Numbered from the stretch's first letter, positions 7,947-17,206 are shown. The stretch: 64,000 bases of DNA from UBA8337 sp038143435 (GCA_038143435.1 JAYQLX010000004.1:310001-374000); one strand, 5' to 3'. A program made the numbers and translations. The notes: generated from the sequence alone by a model not told the origin.

Positions 7947-8867
7947 CTATTTTGAAATAAATGAAAAGATTTTGGCAAAATTATTTTCATAATCTTGCTC
8001 AGAAAAGCTTTTCCAGTCGCTCATTTGACTGCGGAACCAGGTCATTTGCCGCTTGGCATAGCGCCGTGTTGCCTGTTGTGCCTGCGCCGTGGCCGTTTCG
8101 GCATCTATTTCGCCCTGCATATACGCCATTATTTGGCCAACGCCTAGTGCTTTTAGTCCATTGGCATCGGGCGGCAGCTTGAGCGCCCATAATTCTTCAA
8201 CTTCTTGCTGCGCCCCTGCCGCCAGCATGACCTCATAGCGCGCATTACAACGCGCATAGAGCCAATCGCGATCCGGCATCAGCAAAATACCGCAATAATC
8301 GGTCAGTGGCGGCTTTTGCACCTGTTTTTGCCATTGCGATAAAGGCTCACCGGTGGCCTCAAAGACTTCAAGGCCGCGCAAAATGCGCTGCGTATCGGTC
8401 GGCGGCAGACGCTCTGCCAATACGCCATCAACGCTTTGCAGTTCGGCATAGAGCGCCGCCAAACCATCACTGTCGAGCCGCGCGCGCAAACCGTCGCGGA
8501 GATTTTCAGGAATATCAGGAATATCGGCCAGCCCCTGCAATCAGGCTTTTGAAATAAAGCCCGGTGCCGCCGACCAATATCGGCCGCTGGCCGTTTTTTC
8601 CTGCGCTTCGTCGATTGTAGCCAGCGCCTCGGCCTGCCATTGCCCGACACTATAGGGCGCGGCAACCGGCACATGGCCGTAGAGACGATGCGGGGCGCGG
8701 CGCAAATCTTCTTTGGGTGGCCGCGCCGTCAGCACATTCAGCGTGTCATAAACCTGCATGCTGTCAGCATTAATGATGCAGCCATTGAATTTTTCTGCCA
8801 ACGCCAATGCCAATGCGGACTTGCCGCTGGCCGTTGCGCCTGCAATAAGGATGGGAAGCTCTGACAT
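7947..8867 (-). CDS. miaA: tRNA dimethylallyltransferase (two frameshifts)
   Basis: Adds a dimethylallyl group to A37 of tRNAs reading UNN codons, supporting decoding fidelity. The N-terminal frame (8541-8867) has the P-loop AGATASGKSALALALAEKF and the substrate Asp in INADSMQVYDTLNVLTARPP. The C-terminal frame (7947-8540) continues QGLADIPDIPENLRDGLR to the end. Between them a short third frame encodes RPILVGGTGLYFKSLI, the expected bridge. The breaks are in an A6 run near 8605 and at an extra base near 8545. The corrected length is about 305 residues, as usual. It diverges from serB with only 26 bases between the start codons. Confidence 0.9.
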
Positions 8868-8893
8868 AACTCATTCATATAGGGTTCTTGCAC

Positions 8894-9787
8894 ATGACAA
8901 AAGCGGCAGAAACGGATTTTCTGGTCATCACCGCACAGCCGGGCAGCAACACGCTACACGACGACAAGCTGGCCGCGCTGGCAGAAGCGATACCGACCTT
9001 GCCCGCCGCCGACCGCCTCGGCGATGATGCGGTGCAATATGCGATTGTGCCGGATATGCTGGGCATTGCCGATGCCATGACTGACCGTTTTGGCGACGAG
9101 CCGTTTGACATAAACCGCGTCAGCGATGCCGTACGACAGAAAAAAATGCTGATTGCCGATTTGGAGAGCACCATTATCGAGCAGGAATGCCTTGATGAAT
9201 TGGCAAAGACCATCGGCAAAGAAGATGTGATAGCCGATATAACGGCGCGCGCCATGCGCGGCGAATTGGATTTTGAACCGGCCTTGAAAGAACGCGTCGC
9301 CATGCTGCAAGACCTACCTGAAAGCGCGCTTAAAGAGCTTTATGACACCGGCATCTCACTCATGCCCGGGGCGGCGACTTTGCTCGCCACTTTGCGCAAA
9401 CATGATGTGTTTTGCGGCCTTGTTTCAGGCGGTTTTGCGTTTTTCGCATCGCGCATTGCCGATAAGCTCAATTTCAACCGCTTTCAATGCAATGATTTAA
9501 ACGTCAGCAATGGCGTGCTTGACGGCACGGTGGTTGAGCCGATTTTGGGTCGCGAAGCCAAAGCGGAAATTCTTGCCGCTTGGGCGGCTGAATTGGGCTT
9601 CGGGCAAAACGATGTGCTGGCCGTTGGTGACGGTTCAAATGATTTAGCCATGCTGGGCATTGCCGGCATGGGCGTTGCCTTTCGCGCCAAGCCAGCCGTG
9701 GCCGAAACCGCACGCTATCGCGTCACGCATGGCGATTTAACCGCCCTGCTCTATCTGCAAGGCTATAAGCAAAACGAATTCGCCTAA
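8894..9787 (+). CDS. serB: Phosphoserine phosphatase
   Basis: HAD-superfamily enzyme making L-serine from phosphoserine. From the ATG at 8894 it is 297 residues. An N-terminal ACT-like part (about 1-75) precedes the catalytic core. Motif I is IADLESTIIEQECLDEL, so the second acidic residue of the usual DxDST is Glu. Motif II is VSGGFAFFA, and motif III/IV is VLAVGDGSNDLAMLGIAGMG with GDGxND intact. The cap region ITARAMRGELDFEPALKERV is typical of SerB. Convergent with the Deg protease gene, whose corrected stop lies 10 bases away. Confidence 0.93.
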   Translation: MTKAAETDFLVITAQPGSNTLHDDKLAALAEAIPTLPAADRLGDDAVQYAIVPDMLGIADAMTDRFGDEPFDINRVSDAVRQKKMLIADLESTIIEQECLDELAKTIGKEDVIADITARAMRGELDFEPALKERVAMLQDLPESALKELYDTGISLMPGAATLLATLRKHDVFCGLVSGGFAFFASRIADKLNFNRFQCNDLNVSNGVLDGTVVEPILGREAKAEILAAWAAELGFGQNDVLAVGDGSNDLAMLGIAGMGVAFRAKPAVAETARYRVTHGDLTALLYLQGYKQNEFA

Positions 9788-9796
9788 AGCGGCTTT

Positions 9797-11231
9797 TAAT
9801 CAGCCAAAGGCAGAGCGATAAAGCGCACGGTTTCACCGGAGCGGATAAAGGCCAGAACTGAATTACGACCGCTTTTCTTGGCCGCTTTCAGGCATCAACC
9901 ACAGCTTTGGCAGAGCCGACCGCGCGTTGGTCAATCTCTGACACAACATCGCCGGGGCGAATGCCCGCTTCAAAGGCTGCACTGTCGCGCTCAACATCGA
10001 CAATTACCGCACCGATAACATCATCGCCCAAACCGAAGCGCTGGCGGTTTTCGCGGCTCAGACTTTGTAAGGTGAGGCCGATATAGCTTTCATCGTCATC
10101 GCTGCGCGCTTTTTCCTGTGTCGGCGCTTCGCTCTCGGGTTTGGTGCTGGCTTCCTCCAGACGACCGGTGACAATTTTCAACATACGCGACTTACCGCGT
10201 CGAATAACCTCAACCTGAACCGGTTTATCAATCGTCGTTTCGGCAACAATGCGCGGCAAATCGCGCATGGTCGGCACCGGCTTGCCGTCAAAACGGACAA
10301 TCACATCACCGACTTTGACGCCGCCTTTTTCAGCCGGACCATCAGGCGAAATTTCCGATACCAAAGCACCGCGCGCCTTGCCCAGCGATAAGCCTTCGGC
10401 CAATTCATCGGTCACTTGCTGGATGCGCACGCCGAGCCAGCCGCGCCGTGTTTCGCCGAAGCTCTGCAATTGCGCCGTCACCGTTTTGGCAAGATTGGAC
10501 GGAATGGAAAAGCCGATGCCGACCGAACCGACTGATGGTGAAATAATCGCTGAGTTTACGCCAATGACTTCACCGCGCATATTGAACAAAGGGCCACCCG
10601 AATTGCCGCGATTAATGGCGGCATCGGTTTGAATGAAACTGTCATATGGACCGGCATTAATATCGCGATTAATCGCCGAAATGACACCGGCGGAAAGCGA
10701 ACCGCCCAGCCCGAACGGATTGCCGATGGCAATCACCCAATCACCGACCCGCGCTTTGTCGCTATCGCCCAATGGCACGAAAGGCAGGCGCTTTTTTGAG
10801 GTTACCTTCAGCACGGCCAAATCGGTTTTCGGATCGCGGCCAATCAACTCGGCATCAAGCTTGGTGCCGTCTGAAAAAGTCACGGTGATTTCATCGGCTT
10901 CTTCAATCACATGATTATTGGTGATGATAATGCCTTTCGGGTCGACAACAAATCCACTGCCCAAAGAAGAAACTTTTTGACTGGGCGCTTGGCCGCCGCG
11001 ACGCTGATTGAAAAACTCTTCAAAAAAGCGGTCAAAGGGCGGTTGGCCGGGGCCGCGCGAACGGCGCTGTTCGACTTTTTGTGAGGTCGAAATATTGACC
11101 ACAGCCGGCGTCAGGCGCTCGGCCAAATCGGCAAAGCCGTCAACCGGTCGCGCATTGGCCGATGTCATTGCCAATGGCGCAACCATCAGCGCGAAAATAA
11201 TGAAAAAGCGAGAAAGCGTGTGTTCCAACAT
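9797..11231 (-). CDS. Periplasmic Deg/HtrA serine protease (3' frameshift)
   Basis: Envelope protease-chaperone of the DegP/DegQ (Do) family. A signal peptide (about residues 1-28, ending SANARP) precedes a trypsin-like domain with the triad visible as His in ITNNHVIEEAD, Asp in DPKTDLAVLKV and Ser in NRGNSGGPLFN. Two PDZ domains follow (about 265-350 and 390-475). The main frame stops at 9888 in AKAVVDA, short for the second PDZ. The next frame continues LKAAKKSGRNSVLAFIRSGE to the normal ending and stops at 9797-9799, so one base was probably lost or gained near 9890. Downstream of hflKC and DUF2065 on the same strand, a common alphaproteobacterial arrangement. Confidence 0.93.
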
Positions 11232-11243
11232 TGAAGAGAAATC

Positions 11244-11429
11244 CTATCCAAGCATCCAGACCAAAACGACACCGATAAGCAAAGCGACCAGCCCACCATT
11301 GCGGAGGGAGGCATCACTGACAGCATCGATTTGTTTGACCATAGAGCGCAAAAATGACGGAAAAAGGGCATAGAGCGCACCCTCAAAAGCCAGCACCAGC
11401 CCAATGGCCAGAAACAGCTTTTCAAGCAT
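11244..11429 (-). CDS. DUF2065 small membrane protein (YjeT-like)
   Basis: A 61-residue protein with two predicted membrane helices (about 2-20 and 46-60), matching the DUF2065/YjeT family in size and pattern (EKLFLAIGLVLAFEGALYAL, RNGGLVALLIGVVLVWML). Its ATG shares one base with the hflC stop (TAATG), indicating translational coupling. The family is repeatedly found beside hflKC, but no biochemical role is known. Confidence 0.85.
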   Translation of the reverse strand: MLEKLFLAIGLVLAFEGALYALFPSFLRSMVKQIDAVSDASLRNGGLVALLIGVVLVWMLG

Positions 11430-12436
11430 TAGTTGGCTGCCTGCTCCGTCGCCGCATCGGCAACAATTTCAGGGCACAAATTATCACTCAATGACTTGCC
11501 GTCTCGTGTCAGCTTACCGACATTAACCCGCGCCCCGCGCTTAACCTGACCGTTTTGGCTCGGTGCCAGCGTCGAGTTGGGGTTTTTCAAGAATTGGAAA
11601 AACGCACTATCCGGTGATAACACCATGGTCGTGCCATCTTCTTCCAAAGCTGTTTCATAAGCCTGCATAGAACGGTAGAAAGCAAAGAAATCAGTGTCTA
11701 GGCCAAATACTTTGGCAAACACACGGTTACGGCAACCATCGCCCTGACCGCGAATAATTTCACTATCTCGGGTCGCCTCAGCAAGAAGCACTGTCACTTG
11801 CTTATCGGCTTGCGCGCGAATGGCGCGCCCTACTTCTTGACCACGAGCGCGGAACTCTGCCGCTTCTTGCTCGCGCTCGGTTTGCATACGGCGATAAATC
11901 GCTTGACTGTTGGCTTCCGGCAAATCGGCGCGGCGAATGCGCACATCAATAATCTCAATACCGAAATCAGCCGCTTGCTCATTGACCAAAGCGCTGATGC
12001 GCTGCATCAATTTCGAGCGCTCATCACGCACCACGGTTTCAAACTTCTCTTCACCCAAAACCGAACGCATGGAAGAAGAGACAATGGTTGAAAGACGCGA
12101 TTGCGCGCGGCGCTCATCGCGCAAAGCTTTATAAAATTGCAGCGGGTCGATGATGCGATAACGGGTAAAGGCATCAACCACCAGACGCTTTTGGTCCGAG
12201 GCAATCAGTTCTTCAGCGGGCGTATCAAGATCAAGAATACGCTTGTCGATGAAAATGACATTTTGCACAAACGGCACTTTCAGGTTGAGACCGGCATCGG
12301 TAATGACGCGGCGCGGGTCACCGAATTGCAGCACCAAAGCCTGTTGCGTTTGATGCACGGTAAATAGCGAGGCCGAAGCCAAAACGCCAAGCGCCGCAAG
12401 AAGAATGAGAGAAATGACGAGACTTGGGCGTTTCAT
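11429..12436 (-). CDS. hflC: HflC, SPFH-domain regulator of FtsH
   Basis: Membrane-anchored SPFH/prohibitin protein that forms a large cage with HflK around the FtsH protease and modulates its access to membrane substrates. 335 residues. One N-terminal helix (about 5-24) and an SPFH domain (about 20-190), including DAFTRYRIIDPLQFYKAL, are followed by a coiled-coil rich in Arg and Glu (RRMQTEREQEAAEFRARGQE). The usual GDAxRN turn reads GDGCRN, a small local oddity. The C-terminal 60 residues are family-variable. Its ATG overlaps the hflK stop by one base. Confidence 0.95.
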   Translation of the reverse strand: MKRPSLVISLILLAALGVLASASLFTVHQTQQALVLQFGDPRRVITDAGLNLKVPFVQNVIFIDKRILDLDTPAEELIASDQKRLVVDAFTRYRIIDPLQFYKALRDERRAQSRLSTIVSSSMRSVLGEEKFETVVRDERSKLMQRISALVNEQAADFGIEIIDVRIRRADLPEANSQAIYRRMQTEREQEAAEFRARGQEVGRAIRAQADKQVTVLLAEATRDSEIIRGQGDGCRNRVFAKVFGLDTDFFAFYRSMQAYETALEEDGTTMVLSPDSAFFQFLKNPNSTLAPSQNGQVKRGARVNVGKLTRDGKSLSDNLCPEIVADAATEQAAN

Positions 12437-13548
12437 TATTTTGCCTCCTGATTGCGCTTCAGCTGGTCGAGCGGCAGATAAGGCACAACGCCTTGCCCGT
12501 CTTGCTCGATAATCACCTTATTGGTGCGGCCGAGAACTTTTTCCAATGTTTCAAGGAACATGCGCTGGCGGGTCACGCCGCGCGCTGAGCGATATTCATC
12601 ATAAATTGAGGCGAAGCGGGTCGCTTCACCATCGGCTTCAGCAACCGTTTGCGCACGATAGGCTTCTGCCTCACGGCGAATACGCACCGCCTCACCTTGC
12701 GCTTCCGGCACAACGCGATTGGCATATTTATTGGCTTCATTGCGCGCCCGCTCTTGGTCGGCACGCGCCGCTTGCACGTCGCGGAAAGCGTCAATCACGG
12801 CGGCAGGCGGGTCAACTTTCTGCATTTTCACCCGCGTAATAGTGATACCGGCACCATATTCATCGAGGGTTTTTTGCATCAGCGCCTTTACCTGCTCTTC
12901 ATTGGTCTGACGCTGTTCGGTCAAAATCGGCTGAATGTCATTCTGCCCGATAATTTCGCGCATGGTGCTTTCGGCAACGGCCTTCACCGTGCCGGTCGGG
13001 TTTTGAATATTAAACAAAAAGTCGGGCGCATCTTTAATGACCCAGAAAACCGAGAAATCGACATCGACGATATTTTCGTCACCCGTCAGCATCAGGCTTT
13101 CTTCCGGCACATCGCGCGTCACACCGGCGGCGCGGCGGTCCGTGCTGGCGCGCATGCCGATATCGACGAGATTTTCGGTCGTCACTTTCGGGGTCACCGC
13201 CGTCTCAATCGGCCACGGCAAATGATAGTTCAAACCCGGGCTGGTTTGCGTATGAAACTTGCCGAAGCGCAACACAACGCCCTGCTCATCGGCTTGCACG
13301 CGGTAAAAGCCACTCAATGCCCATAAGCCAAACAGAACGGCGAGAATAACAACAAGGCCGGAACCGCCGCCGGCGCTGGGCAGCAAACGGCTGACGCGCT
13401 CCTGTGCTTGACGGATCATTTCTTCAATGTCGGGCTCATTGCCGCTCGGGCCTCTGCCACCGCCATTGCCGCGATTGGGGCCCTTGCCGGAGCCACCGCC
13501 GCTTCCCCACGGGTTTTGATTATTGCCTGAATTATTGTCCCAGGGCAT
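12436..13548 (-). CDS. hflK: HflK, SPFH-domain partner of HflC
   Basis: Partner of HflC in the FtsH-regulating complex. 370 residues. A Gly/Asn-rich cytoplasmic N-terminus (about 1-45) precedes a single membrane helix (about 65-83, LVVILAVLFGLWALSGFYRV). The SPFH domain (about 85-270) contains QGVVLRFGKFHTQTSPGLNY and WPIETAVTPKV. A charged helical region with AQGEAVRIRREAEAYRAQTV follows. Predicted topology puts most of the chain in the periplasm. First gene of hflK-hflC-DUF2065-Deg, divergent from mrp across 172 bases. Confidence 0.95.
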   Translation of the reverse strand: MPWDNNSGNNQNPWGSGGGSGKGPNRGNGGGRGPSGNEPDIEEMIRQAQERVSRLLPSAGGGSGLVVILAVLFGLWALSGFYRVQADEQGVVLRFGKFHTQTSPGLNYHLPWPIETAVTPKVTTENLVDIGMRASTDRRAAGVTRDVPEESLMLTGDENIVDVDFSVFWVIKDAPDFLFNIQNPTGTVKAVAESTMREIIGQNDIQPILTEQRQTNEEQVKALMQKTLDEYGAGITITRVKMQKVDPPAAVIDAFRDVQAARADQERARNEANKYANRVVPEAQGEAVRIRREAEAYRAQTVAEADGEATRFASIYDEYRSARGVTRQRMFLETLEKVLGRTNKVIIEQDGQGVVPYLPLDQLKRNQEAK

Positions 13549-13595
13549 TGACTAACCTCCGTTTACCGAGACGCTTTTATATGCGCGCGCCGAAT

Positions 13596-13612
13596 GTGTC
13601 GCAATGTGACAC
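13596..13612. promoter_or_regulatory. Inverted repeat GTGTC-N7-GACAC in the hflK/mrp intergenic region
   Basis: A perfect 5-7-5 inverted repeat in the 172-base divergent space, 48 bases from the hflK start. It could be a dimer-binding operator for one or both genes. A TTGACA further along (+ strand, near 13645) may be part of the mrp promoter, but no good -10 pairs with it. The function is not established. Confidence 0.25.
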
Positions 13613-13720
13613 TTGTGCAAGGGCAACGCAATCTTCGCATTGATTGACAAGCGCATCATATACAGGTCTATGTGGTGAACATGACAGGTAAATTCAAGCT
13701 TTAACTGAGGTTTTTTAACC

Positions 13721-14740
13721 ATGAGCGGATTGGTCGAGAAAGATATTCTCGCGGCTTTGGATGCGATTACCGCCAGCGGCGATGCGCAATCGCTGATTGC
13801 CGCCGACCGCGTGCAAGGTCTGGTGCTGCGCGACGGCAATATCGGCTTTTCGATTGAGGTTGATGGCTTGGCGCCTGAAACACTGGACGGGCTGAAGGCG
13901 CAAGCTGAGCAAGCGGTAAAAAATCTCAGCGGCGTTGTCTCCGTGACCTGCATTTTGACGGCGCATCGCGCGGCGCAAGAAAAAGCCCCGCATAACAGCG
14001 CCAGCACGGAAATCCCCGCTGTTTTCAAACGCATTAAAACGGTGATTGCTGTCGCTTCCGGCAAAGGCGGGGTCGGCAAATCCACCGTCGCCGTCAATCT
14101 CGCCGCCGCATTGGCAAAAGCGGGCAATGCCACCGGCCTGCTTGATGCCGATATTTACGGGCCGAGCATGCCGCATCTTTTGGGCATTGCCGACAAACCG
14201 CAACTGGGCGAGGATAAAAACCTCATTCCCATTCAAGCGGACGGCATACACACCATGTCGATCGGCTATTTGGTCGATACCGAACAAGCGATGATATGGC
14301 GCGGCCCGATGGCGCAAGGCGCGCTGATGCAAATGCTGGAAGATGTCGCTTGGCCTGATTTGGATGTGCTGGTGCTCGACCTGCCGCCGGGCACGGGTGA
14401 TATTCAACTGACAATGGCGCAGCGTATTCCGGTATCGGGCGCGGTGCTTGTCACCACCCCGTCAGATTTGGCATTGGCCGATGTGACCCGCGCCATCGCC
14501 ATGTTTGAAAAAACCCAAGTGCCGGTGCTGGGGCTGATTGAAAACATGGCCTATCTCTGCGCCCCTGATGGCACGCGCCTCTATCCGTTTGGCGAAGGCG
14601 GCGAGGCTATGGCGAAAAAGCTGAAACTGGCGCATCTCGCCGCCCTGCCCCTTGATGCCGCCATTGGCACAAATGGCAGCCATGAGGCCTTTCAAAAACT
14701 GGCGACGCGCATCAGTAAGTCGATAAAGGAAACTGCATGA
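13721..14740 (+). CDS. mrp: Mrp/ApbC/NBP35-family Fe-S cluster carrier ATPase
   Basis: P-loop ATPase that delivers Fe-S clusters to apoproteins. 339 residues. An N-terminal DUF59/MIP18 domain (about 1-85) is followed by the ATPase with the deviant Walker A VASGKGGVGKSTVAVNLAAA, switch I DADIYGPSMPHLLG and Walker B VLVLDLPPGTGDIQLTMAQ. The C-terminal CxxC that bridges the cluster in many homologues is not present. The equivalent segment reads ENMAYLCAPDGTRLYPFGEG with a single Cys. Its last bases overlap the start of DUF1737 (ATGA). Confidence 0.95.
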   Translation: MSGLVEKDILAALDAITASGDAQSLIAADRVQGLVLRDGNIGFSIEVDGLAPETLDGLKAQAEQAVKNLSGVVSVTCILTAHRAAQEKAPHNSASTEIPAVFKRIKTVIAVASGKGGVGKSTVAVNLAAALAKAGNATGLLDADIYGPSMPHLLGIADKPQLGEDKNLIPIQADGIHTMSIGYLVDTEQAMIWRGPMAQGALMQMLEDVAWPDLDVLVLDLPPGTGDIQLTMAQRIPVSGAVLVTTPSDLALADVTRAIAMFEKTQVPVLGLIENMAYLCAPDGTRLYPFGEGGEAMAKKLKLAHLAALPLDAAIGTNGSHEAFQKLATRISKSIKETA

Positions 14741-14934
14741 GTGAAGAAAAGAAAGCCTATCGTTTTTTGACCGGCCCCGACGATGCCGCCTTTTGCCAGC
14801 GTGTGTCCGATGCGCTGCGCGACGGCTGGGTGCTTTATGGCCCGCCGTTTATGCAGGTCGATGCGGACGGCAACCGCCATTGTGGGCAAGCAATGGTGCT
14901 GCCGGAGTTTCTCTCTACTTATTCAGAAAATTAA
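14737..14934 (+). CDS. DUF1737 small protein
   Basis: 65-residue soluble protein matching DUF1737 (YRFLTGPDDAAFCQRVSDAL, GWVLYGPPFM). Its ATG overlaps the mrp stop by four bases, so it is translated from the mrp message. The family role is unknown; a simple alpha-beta fold is likely. Its 3' end overlaps the convergent SMP-30-like gene by 20 bases. Confidence 0.85.
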   Translation: MSEEKKAYRFLTGPDDAAFCQRVSDALRDGWVLYGPPFMQVDADGNRHCGQAMVLPEFLSTYSEN

Positions 14935-15823
14935 GCGGTAGGCCAGGTGTGTCCCATTCGGTCGCCAGTAAGCGCCCGGTGCCTGAAGCGGTAATATAGG
15001 CGGTTTTCAAATCATCGCCGCCAAAACAGATATTGGTGGTCATCGGGTCGCCGGTCGCAACATGGCGAATAGCGCCGCTCTCAGGGTCAATGCGCGAAAT
15101 GCCGCCATTCATAATGGTCGCGACACAAACCGTGCCATCGGCCTCGACCGCCATAGAGTCAAAAAAGCTATAACCCTCAGGCGAAGCAACAAAGTTCTTC
15201 TGCCCCGTGCGCCCGCTCTCGGCCAGCTTGCCCGGCCCGTCCAGCTTCCAGCGCCAGAGCCGCGCGCCTTGCGTCTCGGCGACATAGACATAATCTTCAT
15301 CGGGGCTGAGACCGACACCATTGGCGGTTTCAACGGGAAACACCATTTCCTCGACGTGGCTGCCATCGGTTTTGGCGTAAAACAGCGCGCCTCGGTCTTT
15401 CAACCGGCCATGCCCTTTACCCAAATCGGTGAACCAAAAGCCACCCTGCTTGTCGAAAACAATATCATTGGGGCCGCGCAGCGGATTGCCGTTTACTTCC
15501 GTATACAGCACCTCGACCTTGCCGGTCGTCAAATCAACGCGCTCAATGCGCCCGCCCGAATAGTCTTCGGCAATATCACCGGCAAACAGCAAGCCGTTCA
15601 CAGCGTGCCATTCAAAGCCGCCATTATTGCAAATATAGACCGCGCCATCGGGGCCAATGGCCGCGCCGTTCGGCCCGCCGCCGGTTTCGGCAATCACTTC
15701 GATTTTTCCATCAGGGGTGACACGGCTCAGCGTGCCGCGCGCAATCTCAACCAATATGACCGAGCCATCGGGCATGGCAATCGGCCCTTCGGGAAATAAT
15801 AGGCCTGAAGTAATTTCGCGCAT
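14915..15823 (-). CDS. SMP-30/gluconolactonase-family beta-propeller hydrolase
   Basis: 302-residue six-bladed beta-propeller of the SMP-30/gluconolactonase/LRE type, acting on sugar lactones or related esters with a divalent metal. Visible features: the opening LLFPEGPIAMPDGSVILVEI with the metal-binding Glu, PNDIVFDKQGGFWFTDLG with the conserved Asn-Asp, and ANGVGLSPDEDYVYVAE with the second conserved Asn. No signal peptide, so probably cytoplasmic. The start follows GGGGAGGG. The substrate is unknown and the neighbours (folA, thyA, DUF1737) do not suggest one. Confidence 0.85.
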   Translation of the reverse strand: MREITSGLLFPEGPIAMPDGSVILVEIARGTLSRVTPDGKIEVIAETGGGPNGAAIGPDGAVYICNNGGFEWHAVNGLLFAGDIAEDYSGGRIERVDLTTGKVEVLYTEVNGNPLRGPNDIVFDKQGGFWFTDLGKGHGRLKDRGALFYAKTDGSHVEEMVFPVETANGVGLSPDEDYVYVAETQGARLWRWKLDGPGKLAESGRTGQKNFVASPEGYSFFDSMAVEADGTVCVATIMNGGISRIDPESGAIRHVATGDPMTTNICFGGDDLKTAYITASGTGRLLATEWDTPGLPLNFLNK

Positions 15824-15837
15824 ATCACCCTCCCCGC

Positions 15838-16326
15838 TTAAATGCGTTTCAGCGTGACAAAACTATAATCGGCGCTGTCATTTTCGCCAGCCGAAAATCT
15901 TTCGCGGGAAATTTCTTGCCACGCATCTGCTTCCTGCAAAGCAAATGCCGTGTCGCCATCGGGCGCGGCATGAACTTCAGTTAGATGAATGGTCGCAGCC
16001 TGCGGCTCAAATAATTTATAAATCTGCCCGCCGCCGATAATCATCACCGTCTCAGCATCACCCGCCGCGTCCAACGCTTCCTCGGGTGTGGCGACACCGA
16101 CCACCCCATCGGGCAAATCCAACGCGCTGCGGCTGATGACAATATTCACCCGACCGGGCAAAGGCCGACCGATACTTTCCCAAGTCAGTCGCCCCATAAT
16201 AATCGGGCACCCCATCGTCACTTGTTTGAAATGTTTGAGATCGGACGGCAGACGCCACGGCATATCCCCGTCTTTGCCGATAATGCCGTTCTCGGCAACG
16301 GCCACCACCATCTCAATCACCGGCAT
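15838..16326 (-). CDS. folA: Dihydrofolate reductase
   Basis: NADPH-dependent reduction of dihydrofolate, regenerating the folate used by thymidylate synthase. 162 residues, the normal bacterial size. Landmarks: the Met20-type loop ENGIIGKDGDMPWRLPSDLK with the catalytic Asp, MGRLTWESIGRPLPGR for NADPH binding, and IGGGQIYKLF. Begins directly after thyA (two bases between), so the two are co-transcribed and functionally linked. Confidence 0.97.
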   Translation of the reverse strand: MPVIEMVVAVAENGIIGKDGDMPWRLPSDLKHFKQVTMGCPIIMGRLTWESIGRPLPGRVNIVISRSALDLPDGVVGVATPEEALDAAGDAETVMIIGGGQIYKLFEPQAATIHLTEVHAAPDGDTAFALQEADAWQEISRERFSAGENDSADYSFVTLKRI

Positions 16327-16328
16327 GA

Positions 16329-17123
16329 TTAAACGGCAACCGGCGCTGCAATGTGTGGCTGCGCGACATAATCAACCAATTCGAAATCATCAAAAACAAA
16401 GCCGAAAATATCTTTTTTGTCAGGATTGATGTTAATGCTCGGCAAAACCCCGGGGCGGCGCTGCAATTGCGTGCGCGCTTGGTCAATATGATTGAGATAA
16501 AGATGCGCATCGCCCAACGTATGCACGAAATCTCCGGCTTCCAAATCGCAAACTTGTGCCAGCATTTGCGTCAGCAGCGCATAAGAGGCGATGTTGAACG
16601 GCACGCCGAGGAAGATATCGGCTGAACGCTGATAGAGCTGGCACGATAGCTTGCCTTTGGCGACATAAAACTGGAACAGACAATGGCAGGGCGGCAGTGC
16701 CATATTATCGACATCAGCCGGATTCCAAGCCGTGACGATATGACGACGCGAGTCAGGGTTGTTTTTCAACTGATCCACCAGAGCGGTAATTTGGTCAATA
16801 TGAGCCCCGCCCGGTGTTTGCCAACTGCGCCATTGCTTGCCGTAAACCGGACCGAGATTGCCGTCCGCATCGGCCCATTCATCCCAAATCGAGACGCCGT
16901 TTTCTTTCAAATAGGCGATATTGGTGTCGCCAGAGAGAAACCACAGCAATTCATGAATAATGGATTTCAGATGCAGTTTCTTGGTTGTGAGAACCGGAAA
17001 ACCTTGCCCTAAATTAAAGCGCATTTGGTGGCCGAACACGGATAGCGTGCCGGTGCCGGTGCGGTCATCGCGCTGCACGCCGTGGTGCAGCACATGCTCG
17101 AGCAGGTCAAGATATTGCTTCAT
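16329..17123 (-). CDS. thyA: Thymidylate synthase
   Basis: Converts dUMP to dTMP with methylenetetrahydrofolate, producing the dihydrofolate that FolA recycles. The start at 17121-17123 (MKQYLDLLEHVLHHGVQRDD) gives 264 residues, the classical ThyA length; the frame stays open upstream but lacks support. Motifs: RTGTGTLSVFGHQMRFNL with the phosphate-binding Arg, ELLWFLSGDTN, the nucleophile Cys in ALPPCHCLFQFYV, and YQRSADIFLGVPFNIASYAL. Confidence 0.98.
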   Translation of the reverse strand: MKQYLDLLEHVLHHGVQRDDRTGTGTLSVFGHQMRFNLGQGFPVLTTKKLHLKSIIHELLWFLSGDTNIAYLKENGVSIWDEWADADGNLGPVYGKQWRSWQTPGGAHIDQITALVDQLKNNPDSRRHIVTAWNPADVDNMALPPCHCLFQFYVAKGKLSCQLYQRSADIFLGVPFNIASYALLTQMLAQVCDLEAGDFVHTLGDAHLYLNHIDQARTQLQRRPGVLPSININPDKKDIFGFVFDDFELVDYVAQPHIAAPVAV

Positions 17124-17206
17124 AGCCCTAATGTGCCCTTTTCGATGAAAGATTCGCAACGGGCTTTGCCGCCGCACTGTTAATTTGCTGTGTAAACTGT
17201 TATATA

